Assembly (NCBI RefSeq): GCF_000007345.1
Contig: NC_003552.1
Location: forward strand, 2,480,001-2,544,000
DNA from: Methanosarcina acetivorans C2A
GTDB taxonomy: Archaea > Halobacteriota > Methanosarcinia > Methanosarcinales > Methanosarcinaceae
DNA: 64,000 nucleotides
Reading direction: 5' to 3'
In this document: positions 1-8,800 of the stretch, one piece after another
How positions within the stretch are numbered: the first letter of the stretch is position 1
Layout: every line of letters starts with the position of its first letter
Program-made: the position numbers and the translations under genes
The notes under the pieces: model-generated
Database searches by the model: none
What the model saw: the letters and a program-made list of their open reading frames with translations, nothing else
Told to the model about the DNA's origin: nothing

Positions 1-131
1 AATAATTACAGTGAAGTAGGAAAAGTCCAGAGAACTTTTTATGGTTTCCCCGAACTTTTTCTTTGGCTCCAACCCTGTCTTTCTGCTTCATAGTGAAACT
101 CTTTCAGGTTTCATCCCATCCCCTTAATTAT

Positions 132-368
132 CCTATTTTCGGCAGGTAACTTGATTTTTTCCAAGTATTTTTATTGATAGCGTTTTTGTGGGAAAACACA
201 TTTTCTTCCACATTAAACATTACTGCAAAAATGGTTCGTTACTTATATAGGACGTAAGATTTGAGTCATATGTTAACCAGCTTCAAGTATATTACAAATT
301 TGCAGAATGTTTTAAAAACAATATCAGCAAAAATATTTAATTCATAATGTCGACCTGCCGAATATAGG
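132..368. mobile_element. MITE with IS1634-like terminal repeats
   Basis: Non-coding 237-bp element. The left end reads CCTATTTTCGGCAGGTAA (132-149); the right end (351-368) is its inverse with 15 of 18 matches. Both resemble the CCTAGATTCGGCAGGT ends of the complete IS at 9433-11151. ATTAT lies directly outside both ends (127-131 and 369-373), a likely 5-bp target duplication. The flanks (about 78-131 and 371-541) align with continuous sequence at about 4676-4880 that lacks the insert, so the paralogous locus acts as an empty site. It was probably mobilised in trans by an IS1634-like transposase. Confidence 0.8.
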
Positions 369-370
369 AT

Positions 371-541
371 TATGTGCCCGCTTGTTCGGAACCCCTCTTT
401 TTTATCGGGACCATGGAACGTTTTCTTTTGATCAGTCCCCGCAAGGAAAGCTCCGGACAGGTTATACCAGATGCTGAAGATAGCACCCGGAAGCGTTGTG
501 GTAACTGTGAAATTTTTATCGCAAGATCAACACTCAGACTG
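371..541 (-). pseudogene. 3' remnant of a bile acid:Na+ symporter family gene
   Basis: On the minus strand this stretch matches the C-terminal coding part of the intact symporter gene at 4718-5674. The fragment first reads LSVDLAIK, then shifts frame and continues as LPGAIFSIWYNLSGAFLAG, where the intact gene has LPGAIFSIWHNLSGAFLAG. The rest of the gene is absent; the M13 peptidase gene ends about 30 bp away. The homology continues beyond the MITE to about position 78, so a segment covering the 3' end and downstream flank was duplicated, then interrupted and decayed. It cannot encode a transporter. Confidence 0.75.
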
Positions 542-569
542 GAGTGAAAAAGGCTTCCCGGAGGTCATT

Positions 570-2654
570 CTACCAGATAACCGGTCTCTCACTCTCTGGC
601 CTGTAGAGTTTATCCGCTGGCTTTACGCTCGGGAATGCCCTGTAGAACTCAGGCATGTTGAAGACCGCACCGTTTACCCTGAACCTAGCGGGCGAGTGGG
701 TATCGGTCAGCGCTCGCGTCCTCAGGGAGTCGTCTGTGTCCGATTCCCTCCATATCTGGGCGAAGCTTAAGAAGAACCTCTGATCTCCGGTGAAACCGTC
801 GACCATCTCCGGCTCCTCTTTCGATGAAAGCTTATAGGCGTGGTAGGCAATGGTCAGGCCACCGAAATCTGCTATGTTCTCCTGGAGGGTCAGATTGCCG
901 TTGACGTGCAGCCCGGGCAGCACCTCGAATTTGTTGTACTCGTCCACCAAGACCTCCGTGCTCCTGTTGAAGTTATCGGCGTCCTCTGGCGTCCACCAGT
1001 CCGCCAGATTTCCGCTGGCATCGAACTTCCTGCCTTGGCTGTCGAAGTGGTGCGTCATCTCGTGTCCTATGATGGAGCCTATGGCACCGTAGTTGACTGC
1101 GTCATCGGCTTCCTCGTTGAAGAAGGGAGGCTGAAGAATGCCTGCAGGGAAGACTATGATGACCTTATTACAGTCTGCATAGGCGTTGGTCTCCTGGGGG
1201 TTCATCTCCCAGAGCTTGCGGTCTACGGGCTTACCTATCCTGTCCAGGCCGTTGGGACCGTGGTGAAACCGGAATTTGGAGGCTCTGAGGACGTTCATGA
1301 CATATGAATCGTTTTTCACTTCGAGTTCCGAATAATTCAGCCATTCGTCGGGGTAGCCTACCTGGACATCCAGGGACTCAAGCTTCATCAGGGCTTCCTT
1401 CTTTGTTTCAGGCTCCATCCATGTAAGGCTTTGAATTCTTTCCCTAAAGGCCTTCTTCAGGTTGGATACCAGCTCCTGCATCCTGGCCCTGGATCCCGGG
1501 TCGAAATATCTGTCCACATAGACACGGCCTATGGCTTCGCCTATGGCTCTGTTTTCCGCATTGAGAACCCTCTTCCAGCGGGGCTCCATCTCCTTCTGGC
1601 CGTTAAGCTTTCTCTCATAGAAGTCAAAGTGCTCCTTCTCAAGGTCGGAGCTGAGATAGGGAGACGTAGCTGAGATCAGCTTCCAGCGCAGGAAGGTCTT
1701 CCAGTCAGCTGTGCTCTCTTCCTGAAGGGCTATACTCAGTTCCTTGAAGTAAGACGGATTTCTGACATTGACCTCGGCTACGTCCGGGCGGCCCAGGACG
1801 CTGAAGAGACAGGACCAGTTCATGCCTGGGGCGAAGACCTGAAGCTCCTCAAGGCTCATCCTGTTATACGTTTTGACTTCATCGTTGTCGTCCACATTGT
1901 TAAAGGATGCATTGGCAAGCCTGGTCTCTATCCTCATCACGGTTCTGGCATTATTTTCAGCGGTCTCCGGGTTATCGCCCAGGAAGACGAACATCCTGGT
2001 AACGTGGGTCAGGTACTGCTCTCTGATCCTGATAGATTCGCTGTCCTGCCTGAGATAGAAATCCCTATCCGGAAGGCCCAGCCCCCCCTGAGTGAGGGTG
2101 GCAATCATGACCTTGCTGTTCTTCTTGTCGGGTGAGGCGTACATGGAGAAGAAGGGATCCATGCCATAATCCATCATTTGCGTCGAAACGGCCTGGACAT
2201 CGGAAGTGCTGGAGATATCGTCTATCATCCGCATCTCGGCTTTGATGGGGTCCAGACGCTGCTTTTCCAGGGTGGAGTTATCCATTCCCACGCGGTAGAA
2301 CTCGCCGATCTTCTGCTCGAGGCTTCCCTCAGGGGCAGAAGTGTTGCTGGCTGCGTCTTCCACTATTTTTTTGACGCTGTCGGATGTCCTGTCCTTTACT
2401 ATCTCGAACTCTCCGTATCGGGATTTGTCCGCAGGCACAGGGCGGCTTTTTATCCAGGCTCCCTCAGCATATTCATAGAAATCGTCTCCGGGTTTTACTG
2501 AGAGGTTCATGTTCCCGGGGTCGAAGGCTTTCTCATGTCCCGAGGTGCTCGTGTTACCCATCGACATTTCGGAAGAACCAGAAGATACAGGGGTTACAGT
2601 GTTGATAAGTGAAATGCAAAAAGCGAATAGATATATTACTCCCTTTCTTTCCAT
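570..2654 (-). CDS. M13 family zinc metallopeptidase (neprilysin/PepO type)
   Basis: 694 residues, the usual length for PepO-like peptidases. The N-terminus has a hydrophobic segment (YLFAFCISLINTV) fitting a signal peptide, so the enzyme probably acts outside the membrane on oligopeptides. The M13 zinc site is complete: HEMTH at residues 531-535 (two His ligands and the catalytic Glu) and ENIAD from residue 592 (third ligand Glu592 with its Asp). The conserved C-terminal ARFRVNGAVFNMPEFYRAF segment is present. ATG start, with GAGAGG a few bases upstream. It is transcribed away from the hydrolase gene at 3253 with a 600-bp gap, so probably stands alone. Family assignment is firm; the substrate is unknown. 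Confidence 0.93.
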   Translation of the reverse strand: MERKGVIYLFAFCISLINTVTPVSSGSSEMSMGNTSTSGHEKAFDPGNMNLSVKPGDDFYEYAEGAWIKSRPVPADKSRYGEFEIVKDRTSDSVKKIVEDAASNTSAPEGSLEQKIGEFYRVGMDNSTLEKQRLDPIKAEMRMIDDISSTSDVQAVSTQMMDYGMDPFFSMYASPDKKNSKVMIATLTQGGLGLPDRDFYLRQDSESIRIREQYLTHVTRMFVFLGDNPETAENNARTVMRIETRLANASFNNVDDNDEVKTYNRMSLEELQVFAPGMNWSCLFSVLGRPDVAEVNVRNPSYFKELSIALQEESTADWKTFLRWKLISATSPYLSSDLEKEHFDFYERKLNGQKEMEPRWKRVLNAENRAIGEAIGRVYVDRYFDPGSRARMQELVSNLKKAFRERIQSLTWMEPETKKEALMKLESLDVQVGYPDEWLNYSELEVKNDSYVMNVLRASKFRFHHGPNGLDRIGKPVDRKLWEMNPQETNAYADCNKVIIVFPAGILQPPFFNEEADDAVNYGAIGSIIGHEMTHHFDSQGRKFDASGNLADWWTPEDADNFNRSTEVLVDEYNKFEVLPGLHVNGNLTLQENIADFGGLTIAYHAYKLSSKEEPEMVDGFTGDQRFFLSFAQIWRESDTDDSLRTRALTDTHSPARFRVNGAVFNMPEFYRAFPSVKPADKLYRPESERPVIW

Positions 2655-3252
2655 GCCCTCTCAACTCCTATGGATCCTGGGAAGCCTCTTAAACTGCAGC
2701 ATGTAGAGGCTGCTCGTATGGTTTGTAGAAATTCCTAATTTAATGCAACTGATTTTCCAGTTCAACTGCGTAAGTCCTGTTTAGACAAGATCAGCTCTTT
2801 AACTGCGGGCTCGTTATATCACAACACAGATGATTAAGAGGAAAAAACCCTGAGAGTCCCGTTCCTTTACTGCAGCCCCAGATACAGCTGCTCCGAAAAT
2901 ACCCTTCGAGGTGCGTTTATTCGGAACAGGATCAATCATTCAGCAATTCTATATTCCTGATGATTATTCTTCATTCGTTTGTCTCGTTTGCTCCCGTTAT
3001 ATAATATACAATTATCTAAGTAATTATTTTAAATTAATCATGATAAAATAAAAGTAAATTCAGTTTCTAAATCAGTGATTTTTTCATTTCTTGATTGAAA
3101 CCATCAAGCGAAAAAAACTATCAACCGAAAATTCACAAAATAGAGCGCGGTAAGGCTTATAATGAATTGCAAAAATATCTTTTTACGGGATTACCGATTA
3201 ATCCTGAGGGGGATTATACATATTAAAGCATTTTTTTGAAAACATCAGAGTT
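2655..3252. other. divergent intergenic region
   Basis: About 600 bp between two divergent genes, AT-rich from 2990. It should hold both promoters. I see no RNA gene or convincing open frame. A strong ribosome-binding-like GAGGGGGAT lies at 3206-3214 but is not followed by a standard start codon at the right distance (see the hydrolase entry). Confidence 0.5.
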
Positions 3253-4518
3253 TTGCCGATGCTGTTGACGACCGGTATGGTAGCCGTTTCGGATGCCGAA
3301 AGCAACAAGAATGCTACTGGGGCCGTATTTCCGGACTCGGAGTTCAACTTTCAATTCCTTCGCACAATCGGTTATGCTGTCAGTGGAGGAGCAGACATTA
3401 ACGAATGCCTGGACACAGCCTACCGCGTAAAGAATGGCGACATCGAAAGCTGGTATCTGGAGTGGAATAGGACTGCCGGCCGGCTGGAGACAACCGGAGA
3501 TGAATTCCTGGCCCGGAGCAATAATGTAAGCGCCAGAGAGACCTATCTCCGGGCGTCCAACTACTACAGAACAGCAGGTTTCTATCTAACTAAAAACCCG
3601 GACGACCCGCGCATCGTTCCCACCTGGGAAAGGAGCAGAGACTGCTTTCTCAAAGCCGCCGACCTGTCGAATAACCTCATCAGGCCTGTCAGGATTCCGT
3701 TCGAGAACACTACTTTACCTGGCTACCTTTGTCTTGTAGACACCGATGGAGAGAAAAGGCCTCTGCTGATCGTCCAAACAGGCTATGACGGTACAGGTGA
3801 GGAACTTTATTTTCAGGTTGCGAAGTTTGCAGTCGACAGAGGCTACAATGTCCTGATATTCGAGGGACCGGGGCAGGGAGAGGTTATCCGGGTACAGAAG
3901 ATTCCATTCAGGTATAACTGGGAATCAGTTGTCACTCCTGTCACGAACTATGCCCTGAGCCAGAGCATAGTTGATCCGGAGAGGATCGTCCTCATGGGAA
4001 TCAGCTTCGGAGGCTACCTGGCTCCAAGAGCCGTGGTCTTCGAGCATCGTATAAAGGCCTGCATTGCCAATGGTGGAGTTTATGACTTCGGGGGCAGCAT
4101 TCTTCAAAGAGTTTCTCCGGACATCGAGGACATCCTGAGCGATGAAAACAAATCAAAAACCTTTGACCAGGAGATTTTGAAGGCCATGGACCAGAGCGTT
4201 GAAATAGGCTGGGCTATAGGCAATGGGATGTATATTTTCGGAGCCAGGACGCCCAGCGATTACTTCCGGATGCTTCCTCCTTATACTCTGAAGGAAGTGG
4301 CTCCTCAGATCAGGTGCAACATGCTTGTAATCGAAACGGATAACGATACACTCATTCCAGGTCAGGCAAGGCCTCTCTATGATGCGCTGACATCTCCCAA
4401 GGAGTTCATGTTTTTTACGTCTGAAGAGGGTGCAGGACTTCATTGTCAGACGGGCGCTGTGATGATATCCAGCGAGAGGATATTCAACTGGCTGGATTCT
4501 GTGCTACAGCAAAATTAG
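3253..4518 (+). CDS. secreted alpha/beta hydrolase (esterase/peptidase-like)
   Basis: About 421 residues. The C-terminal 270 residues form an alpha/beta-hydrolase domain: oxyanion-side segment VQTGYDGTGEE, nucleophile elbow GISFGGYLAPR (Ser in G-x-S-x-G), an Asp in ETDNDTLIPG and a His in GLHCQTGA complete a plausible triad. A helical N-terminal cap (about residues 25-150, rich in Tyr/Arg) resembles the 2,6-dihydropseudooxynicotine-hydrolase-like group. The start is uncertain. TTG at 3253 or ATG at 3259 would cut a signal peptide short, because the frame stays open upstream to 3208 with hydrophobic and basic residues and a good SD (GAGGGGGAT, 3206-3214) sits before a non-standard ATA/TTA. The substrate cannot be told from sequence. 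Confidence 0.85.
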   Translation: MPMLLTTGMVAVSDAESNKNATGAVFPDSEFNFQFLRTIGYAVSGGADINECLDTAYRVKNGDIESWYLEWNRTAGRLETTGDEFLARSNNVSARETYLRASNYYRTAGFYLTKNPDDPRIVPTWERSRDCFLKAADLSNNLIRPVRIPFENTTLPGYLCLVDTDGEKRPLLIVQTGYDGTGEELYFQVAKFAVDRGYNVLIFEGPGQGEVIRVQKIPFRYNWESVVTPVTNYALSQSIVDPERIVLMGISFGGYLAPRAVVFEHRIKACIANGGVYDFGGSILQRVSPDIEDILSDENKSKTFDQEILKAMDQSVEIGWAIGNGMYIFGARTPSDYFRMLPPYTLKEVAPQIRCNMLVIETDNDTLIPGQARPLYDALTSPKEFMFFTSEEGAGLHCQTGAVMISSERIFNWLDSVLQQN

Positions 4519-4602
4519 AAAGCGGTAAAGATAGAGAAATGAAAAATTAGAAAGCGGTAAAGATAGAGAAATGAAAAATTAGAAAACAGTAAAATAGAGA
4601 AG
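4513..4602 (+). repeat. 31-bp tandem repeat at gene end
   Basis: Nearly three copies of AAATTAGAAAGCGGTAAAGA plus TAGAGAAATGA; the last copy is imperfect. The first copy contains the stop codon of the hydrolase gene, so copy-number change would not alter the protein. Confidence 0.85.
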
Positions 4603-4621
4603 TAGATGAATACAGGAAAAA

Positions 4622-4656
4622 CCGGGAAATCTGTTGTTGTATTCCCGGATTTTTCC
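4622..4656. terminator. hairpin terminator between convergent genes
   Basis: CCGGGAA (4622-4628) pairs with TTCCCGG (4642-4648) around a 13-base loop, followed by ATTTTT on the plus strand and preceded by AAAAA. It lies between the convergent hydrolase and symporter genes and could stop transcription from both sides. Confidence 0.55.
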
Positions 4657-4717
4657 TGCTTCCCAACCTCTGTTTATTCTTGCTTCCTGTAAAACCCTTC
4701 AGGTTTTACCCAACCTC

Positions 4718-5674
4718 TTAGTGTATATGCCCAATTGTTTTGGGTCTCTCACTTTTATCGGGATCGGGCACTGTTTCTTTTGACCAGTGCCCTGCAAGGA
4801 AAGCTCCGGACAGGTTATGCCAGATGCTGAAGATGGCACCCGGAAGCGCTGCCGCAGCAGTGAAATGTTTTATCGCAAGAGCCACACTGAGGCCCGAATT
4901 CTGCATCCCTACTTCGATTGCCAGAGTTCTTGCTTCTTTTTCGCTAAGTTTCAAAGCTTTTGCAACTCCATAGCCGCCTGCAAGCCCTAGACTATTGTGA
5001 AGGACAACTGCAAGCAGGACAAGGAGCCCGCTTTGCTCAAGATTCTCGCTGTTAGTCCCTATGATTATGGCAATTATGATCACTATGGCCGCGGCTGAAA
5101 TTGCCGGAAAGACGTCCCTGACTGCCCTTATCCGTGCTTCAAAGAAATAATTGATCGCAAGCCCGAGCACTACAGGCACAATCACTATCCTTACAACACT
5201 TACAAGCATGCCTGTAACGTCAACGTTCACAGTCTGCCCTATAAAGAGCCAGGTAAGGAACGGGGTGGCAAGAAAGGCAAGCATGGTGGAGACAGAGGTA
5301 AGCACTATCGAGAGGGCAACGTCTCCTTTTGCAAGGTAACAGATAACATTTGAAGCCGTACCTCCGGGACAGCAGCCAAGCAGGATCACCCCCGCCATAA
5401 GGTCGGCAGGAAGCTTTAAGGCCAGGCTTACCGCCCATGCTGCCAGGGGCATAAGGGTGTACTGCATCAGAGTGCCCAGGAGAACCACATAGGGCCGCTT
5501 CAGGACCGCAAGGAAACTGCCCACTGAGAGTGTAACGCCCATCCCGAGCATGATCAGGCTTAAAAAGGGTACGATAAGCCCCTGATGAGGGGCAAAATAC
5601 TCCGGATGCAGATATGCTACCGCAGATAAGAGTATTGCCCAGAGGGGAAATAATGAAGTGAACTTTTTAAGCAT
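4718..5674 (-). CDS. bile acid:sodium symporter (SBF/BASS) family transporter
   Basis: 318 residues from ATG at 5674, with about nine hydrophobic segments. Family hallmarks are GMGVTLSVGSF near the start, GCCPGGTASNVICYLAKGD (unwound TM4 crossover, about residues 105-123) and ELQ-like VGMQNSGLSVALA (about residue 255, TM9). The protein is an inner-membrane Na+-coupled carrier of organic anions; related proteins move bile acids, pyruvate or pantoate. I choose 5674 because GGTG lies 8 bases upstream and MLKKFTSLFPLW fits the family N-terminus. An ATG at 5734 is also in frame but has no SD and sits in the putative TATA region. A decayed paralogous fragment lies at 371-541. Confidence 0.9.
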   Translation of the reverse strand: MLKKFTSLFPLWAILLSAVAYLHPEYFAPHQGLIVPFLSLIMLGMGVTLSVGSFLAVLKRPYVVLLGTLMQYTLMPLAAWAVSLALKLPADLMAGVILLGCCPGGTASNVICYLAKGDVALSIVLTSVSTMLAFLATPFLTWLFIGQTVNVDVTGMLVSVVRIVIVPVVLGLAINYFFEARIRAVRDVFPAISAAAIVIIIAIIIGTNSENLEQSGLLVLLAVVLHNSLGLAGGYGVAKALKLSEKEARTLAIEVGMQNSGLSVALAIKHFTAAAALPGAIFSIWHNLSGAFLAGHWSKETVPDPDKSERPKTIGHIH

Positions 5675-5735
5675 TTTTAGTACACCATCACATAAAATTG
5701 ACAACTGAGTCATTAAATAAACTGAGATTGTCATT

Positions 5736-5748
5736 TAAATATATATCT
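5736..5748 (-). promoter_or_regulatory. putative TATA box of the symporter gene
   Basis: On the minus strand the sequence reads ATATATATTTAA about 65 bases before the ATG at 5674, giving a leader of roughly 40 bases with the SD-like GGTG. Confidence 0.4.
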
Positions 5749-5867
5749 ATTTATTTCCGATAAATAATAAAGCTGTAATTAATTTAGAAATTGAAACAAC
5801 GAGAAAGAAGGTTCATTATTTGGCAGAACTGGAGAATAAAATTGTTATTGATTTCAACTTCACAATT

Positions 5868-6032
5868 TAATTGTTATCTTGTCAAATGTTACCGATTACT
5901 TATAATCCTGTTAAGTGCTATCGAGTAACTGTAATCCTGTCAAATGATACCGATTAACTCTACCTGTTAACTGCGGTCAATTAAATGTAATCCTGTTAAA
6001 TGCTGTCGATTGACTGTAATCCTGTTAACAAC
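5868..6032 (+). repeat. degenerate ~29-bp tandem repeats
   Basis: Five to six imperfect units of the type TAATCCTGTTAAATGCTGTC followed by GATTGACTG. Examples start near 5900, 5930 and 5988. The array fills the gap upstream of the S4-domain methyltransferase promoter and codes for nothing I can recognise. Units differ by 15-30 percent, so the array is old. Confidence 0.7.
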
Positions 6033-6090
6033 TCAGGATACTCGAAATTTCTCAAACATCCGATTGCTATCTCTGACGTCCAGTTGCTAC

Positions 6091-6100
6091 CTTTATATAC
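6091..6100 (+). promoter_or_regulatory. TATA box, near-leaderless transcript
   Basis: CTTTATATAC lies 25-30 bases before the ATG at 6124. With the archaeal TATA-to-start spacing of about 25 bases, transcription would begin within a few bases of the start codon. No SD is visible, which fits. Confidence 0.5.
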
Positions 6101-6123
6101 AGGCTCTGCCGATACAATGCCCC

Positions 6124-6804
6124 ATGAGACTGGATGCATATCTTGTAGAGATGGGACATTTCAAGTCCAGGGGACGGGCCAAAACTGCCATTCTTGACGG
6201 AAACGTGAAAGTCAACGGCATCACGGTAACAAAAGTCTCCAGGGACGTCTCGATTGATGATGTAATAGAAGTTGCCGAGGGCCTGGATCAGCCTCAGGGC
6301 TACTTCAAACTCCGGTTTATTCAGGAAGAAAGTGAAGTCCTTAAACCCGGGGACAGGGTTCTCGACCTGGGATCAAGTGCGGGCGGTTTTCTCCTTTTTG
6401 CGTCAGAGATTGTGAGCCATATAAAAGGTCTGGAGTTCAGCCGGGATTTCAGGAGCGAGCTTGGAAAAATTGCATTTGAAAAGGAAAATGTTGAGGTAAT
6501 ATTCGGGGATGTATTTACCATACCTCTTAAAGAGCTCTCTGAAGAGCCTGTGGACGTTATTCTCTCGGACATGACTCTTGAGCCCGAAGACTCGATCAAA
6601 GCCCTATCCAGAGTGCTTCCTCTCTTGAAGGAAGGGGGAAAACTGCTCCAGGTAATAAAAATCCCAAAGAAGAAAAACCCGAAGCCTATACTGAGCAGGA
6701 TCGAGAACCTGAGACTTGAAATCCAGCAGGTTGTTAGTTCCGAAAAACAGGAGATCTACGTGGTTGCAAGAAAACCGCTACCTGAAGAAAAAGAATCAGC
6801 CTGA
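6124..6804 (+). CDS. S4-domain SAM-dependent methyltransferase (TlyA/FtsJ-like)
   Basis: 226 residues. Residues 1-60 form an S4 RNA-binding domain (MRLDAYLVEMGHFKSRGRAK, then DGNVKVNG). The remainder is a Rossmann methyltransferase: motif I VLDLGSSAGGFLLFA, acidic turn GLEFSRDF, DVILSDMTLEP, and a lysine near KIPKKKN. The layout matches TlyA-type rRNA 2'-O-methyltransferases and their archaeal relatives, so RNA is the expected substrate; the exact nucleotide is unknown. I use ATG 6124 because the S4 domain begins there; the frame is open further upstream, but that part runs into the repeat array. The DUF2119 gene follows after 79 bp. Confidence 0.85.
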   Translation: MRLDAYLVEMGHFKSRGRAKTAILDGNVKVNGITVTKVSRDVSIDDVIEVAEGLDQPQGYFKLRFIQEESEVLKPGDRVLDLGSSAGGFLLFASEIVSHIKGLEFSRDFRSELGKIAFEKENVEVIFGDVFTIPLKELSEEPVDVILSDMTLEPEDSIKALSRVLPLLKEGGKLLQVIKIPKKKNPKPILSRIENLRLEIQQVVSSEKQEIYVVARKPLPEEKESA

Positions 6805-6883
6805 AAAAAATCGGCTTGGGAAAAAGAAACGAAATCCGAAAACAAAACTGCCTGAAAAAAAAGAAAAAAAGGAACACAAACGG

Positions 6884-7552
6884 ATGAAATTTGATGAAAA
6901 AACCGGCTCCTTTCCTGAAGAGCCCGATTGTACGGACATGTGCAACACGCATAACTATGCTAATGAGACCGGGCTGAGGATCTATGGGCAGGGAAAACCT
7001 GTTCGCCTCTTTGTTGCGGGACTGCATGGGGATGAGTGGAAGGACACAACGGAAATCCTGCTAAAAATAAAGCCTCCCGAAAACGGCATCCTTGCAGTGA
7101 TCCCTCTTGTCAGCAAGGGAGAATATATTTCAACTCTGGACCCGGCTTACTATCCGGTAATGGGGACAGATATCCTCAAAGCCGTTGAAGCCCTGAACCC
7201 TGAAGTTTACATTGAACTCCATTCCTATTCCGGAGAAAACCTCGAAAAACTTGCAGGAAGGGACAGGCTGGAAAGGATCGGAGTGCCGGCCTACAGCGTC
7301 CTGAAAGCAGGGGTATTGCTGGGTTCGGTTTCTCCCTGGATTCGAAGGGAGTACTTTCCAAAAGAAGCCCTTTGCCTCTCTTTTGAGATCCAGAAAGGAA
7401 ATCCTCTGTCAAGGGAATTTGTTGCCGATATGCTCGAAGTCCTCAAAGAAACAGGATCAAGAGACGAGTTTATAGAATACCTGAGAAATAAATTTCCCGA
7501 ACAGGCAAAAAAAGCTATCGAGGATTACCGCCGCTTTTACGGGGAAATCTGA
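6884..7552 (+). CDS. DUF2119 family protein, possible zinc carboxypeptidase-like fold
   Basis: 222 residues starting MKFDEKTGSF; the frame is open further upstream but only through a Lys-rich linker overlapping the previous gene. GLHGDEWKDT (HxxE pattern), IELHSYSG and CLSFEIQKGN are arranged like the zinc ligands and catalytic Glu of M14/AstE-AspA carboxypeptidases and deacylases. That is inference; the DUF2119 family itself (methanogen-restricted, as far as I know) has no proven activity to my knowledge. It probably shares a transcript with the S4-methyltransferase. A weak AAGGAA lies about 10 bases before the ATG. Confidence 0.75.
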   Translation: MKFDEKTGSFPEEPDCTDMCNTHNYANETGLRIYGQGKPVRLFVAGLHGDEWKDTTEILLKIKPPENGILAVIPLVSKGEYISTLDPAYYPVMGTDILKAVEALNPEVYIELHSYSGENLEKLAGRDRLERIGVPAYSVLKAGVLLGSVSPWIRREYFPKEALCLSFEIQKGNPLSREFVADMLEVLKETGSRDEFIEYLRNKFPEQAKKAIEDYRRFYGEI

Positions 7553-7581
7553 GAGTTTGCCTTCTACTTATCAATAAATAA

Positions 7582-7645
7582 AATATTGAAAAAGTACAAA
7601 ACCGAAATTGTCAATATTGAAAAAGTACAATATCGAAATTGTCAA
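7582..7645 (+). repeat. 31-bp direct repeat, two copies
   Basis: AATATTGAAAAAGTACAA followed by a variable pair and CGAAATTGTC occurs twice in tandem between the convergent DUF2119 and zinc-ribbon genes. Confidence 0.8.
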
Positions 7646-7678
7646 TATCAAAATCATAATTTCTTAATAAATTAATAT

Positions 7679-8752
7679 TTATCCGTACTTAAGTAAAGCG
7701 TTCAGTTCCGAGTCTGTTTTAAGGAATGCTTTCTCTTTTTCGTAAAGGGTGCGCTGGGCGATTTCAATCCCGCTCCTCATAACGACCTGTTCAGAGTGAC
7801 TTGCGTTATCGTACGGTTTTACGAGTTCATTGTAATACGACTTCTCGGTCTCATAGTCAAGAGCCTTTATTTTCCAGTCCCGGTACAAAGAAAGAAAGCT
7901 TCTATAGTTTTTCGGGTTGCTGAAGGTCAGTCCCTGATAGTACTTCTCGTTTTCATCACTATAAACAATATACCCTCCGGTGCATTCTATGGCTAACCAG
8001 GAACCTGGAGAAACTTCGGCAAGAACCCAGGCATGATTGAAACTTTCAATGGCTTTCGAATTTGACACATTCATATTTGTGTAAGTGTGACCGGGAACTT
8101 CAATTTCACCAAGATGCCCGTCATCAGAGCTTTTCTGGGTATCAGTCCCATTTGCAATTCTCCAATCTTCTGCAGATTTGAAATTTCCTACTGCAATTCT
8201 TGCGTTAATGCCTTTTGCCTTTAACATGTCCCAGATGTCCTGGGCCATATTATCACAATCATAAACGTCATCTTTTGAATAGGTATGACCACTGGCGTAC
8301 TCGGTTGCTATTTGCTCACATCGTCGGATATTCTTATCTGTCTGTATCCGGTCCTGTGATATCGAATGTAATATCTGACTGTTTGTAATCGGACTGTTTG
8401 AAATCGGACTGTTTGTATCAGAAGATTCATTAGAACCAATGGCAAAAGTTGAGTATGCGGTTAATAAGGTTCCTAAAATACAAATTAGAGCCACAATCCA
8501 GATGCCTTTAAGAATTCTTCTGTTAGCAGGGATTTTACGGTTATAATAAGAGAATAAAGAGAATAACGATATTTTGGAAACTAATAATGCTATTGTATAA
8601 TTGGATCTTCCGGGAGCAGCAGTTGCGAACTTGAAAGCCTTTATTTCATGCTCGGAACTAGCAGTATCGGATTTTTTTTTGATTTTGTTTCCACAACCTG
8701 AACAAAAAATGTCTTCCGGATCTGCTTTTAATCCGCAGTTATTGCAGTACAC
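7679..8752 (-). CDS. membrane protein: zinc ribbon plus transglutaminase-like domain
   Basis: About 357 residues. It begins with a zinc ribbon (CNNCG and CSGCG), then a basic linker, a transmembrane helix (IVALICILGTLLTAYSTFAI, about residues 90-112) and an external domain. There, YDCDNMAQDIW, FNHAWVLAEV and WLAIECTGG give a Cys-His-acid order like transglutaminase-like cysteine enzymes. This could be a cell-surface peptidase or crosslinking enzyme; the activity is inferred only. GTG at 8752 has GAGGT 8 bases upstream; an in-frame TTG at 8758 is too close to that SD. Similar zinc-ribbon plus membrane architectures are common in Methanosarcina. Confidence 0.7.
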   Translation of the reverse strand: MYCNNCGLKADPEDIFCSGCGNKIKKKSDTASSEHEIKAFKFATAAPGRSNYTIALLVSKISLFSLFSYYNRKIPANRRILKGIWIVALICILGTLLTAYSTFAIGSNESSDTNSPISNSPITNSQILHSISQDRIQTDKNIRRCEQIATEYASGHTYSKDDVYDCDNMAQDIWDMLKAKGINARIAVGNFKSAEDWRIANGTDTQKSSDDGHLGEIEVPGHTYTNMNVSNSKAIESFNHAWVLAEVSPGSWLAIECTGGYIVYSDENEKYYQGLTFSNPKNYRSFLSLYRDWKIKALDYETEKSYYNELVKPYDNASHSEQVVMRSGIEIAQRTLYEKEKAFLKTDSELNALLKYG

Positions 8753-8800
8753 TTTCAAATACCTCTTCAGGGGGTTATTTCTACTCTTCAGGGGCTATCA

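Noticed and set aside
4513..4602. CRISPR-like array in the tandem repeats (also 18596-18660, 45430-45511 and 46012-46093)
   Set aside because: Units are adjacent with no unique spacers and no cas genes are in the window.
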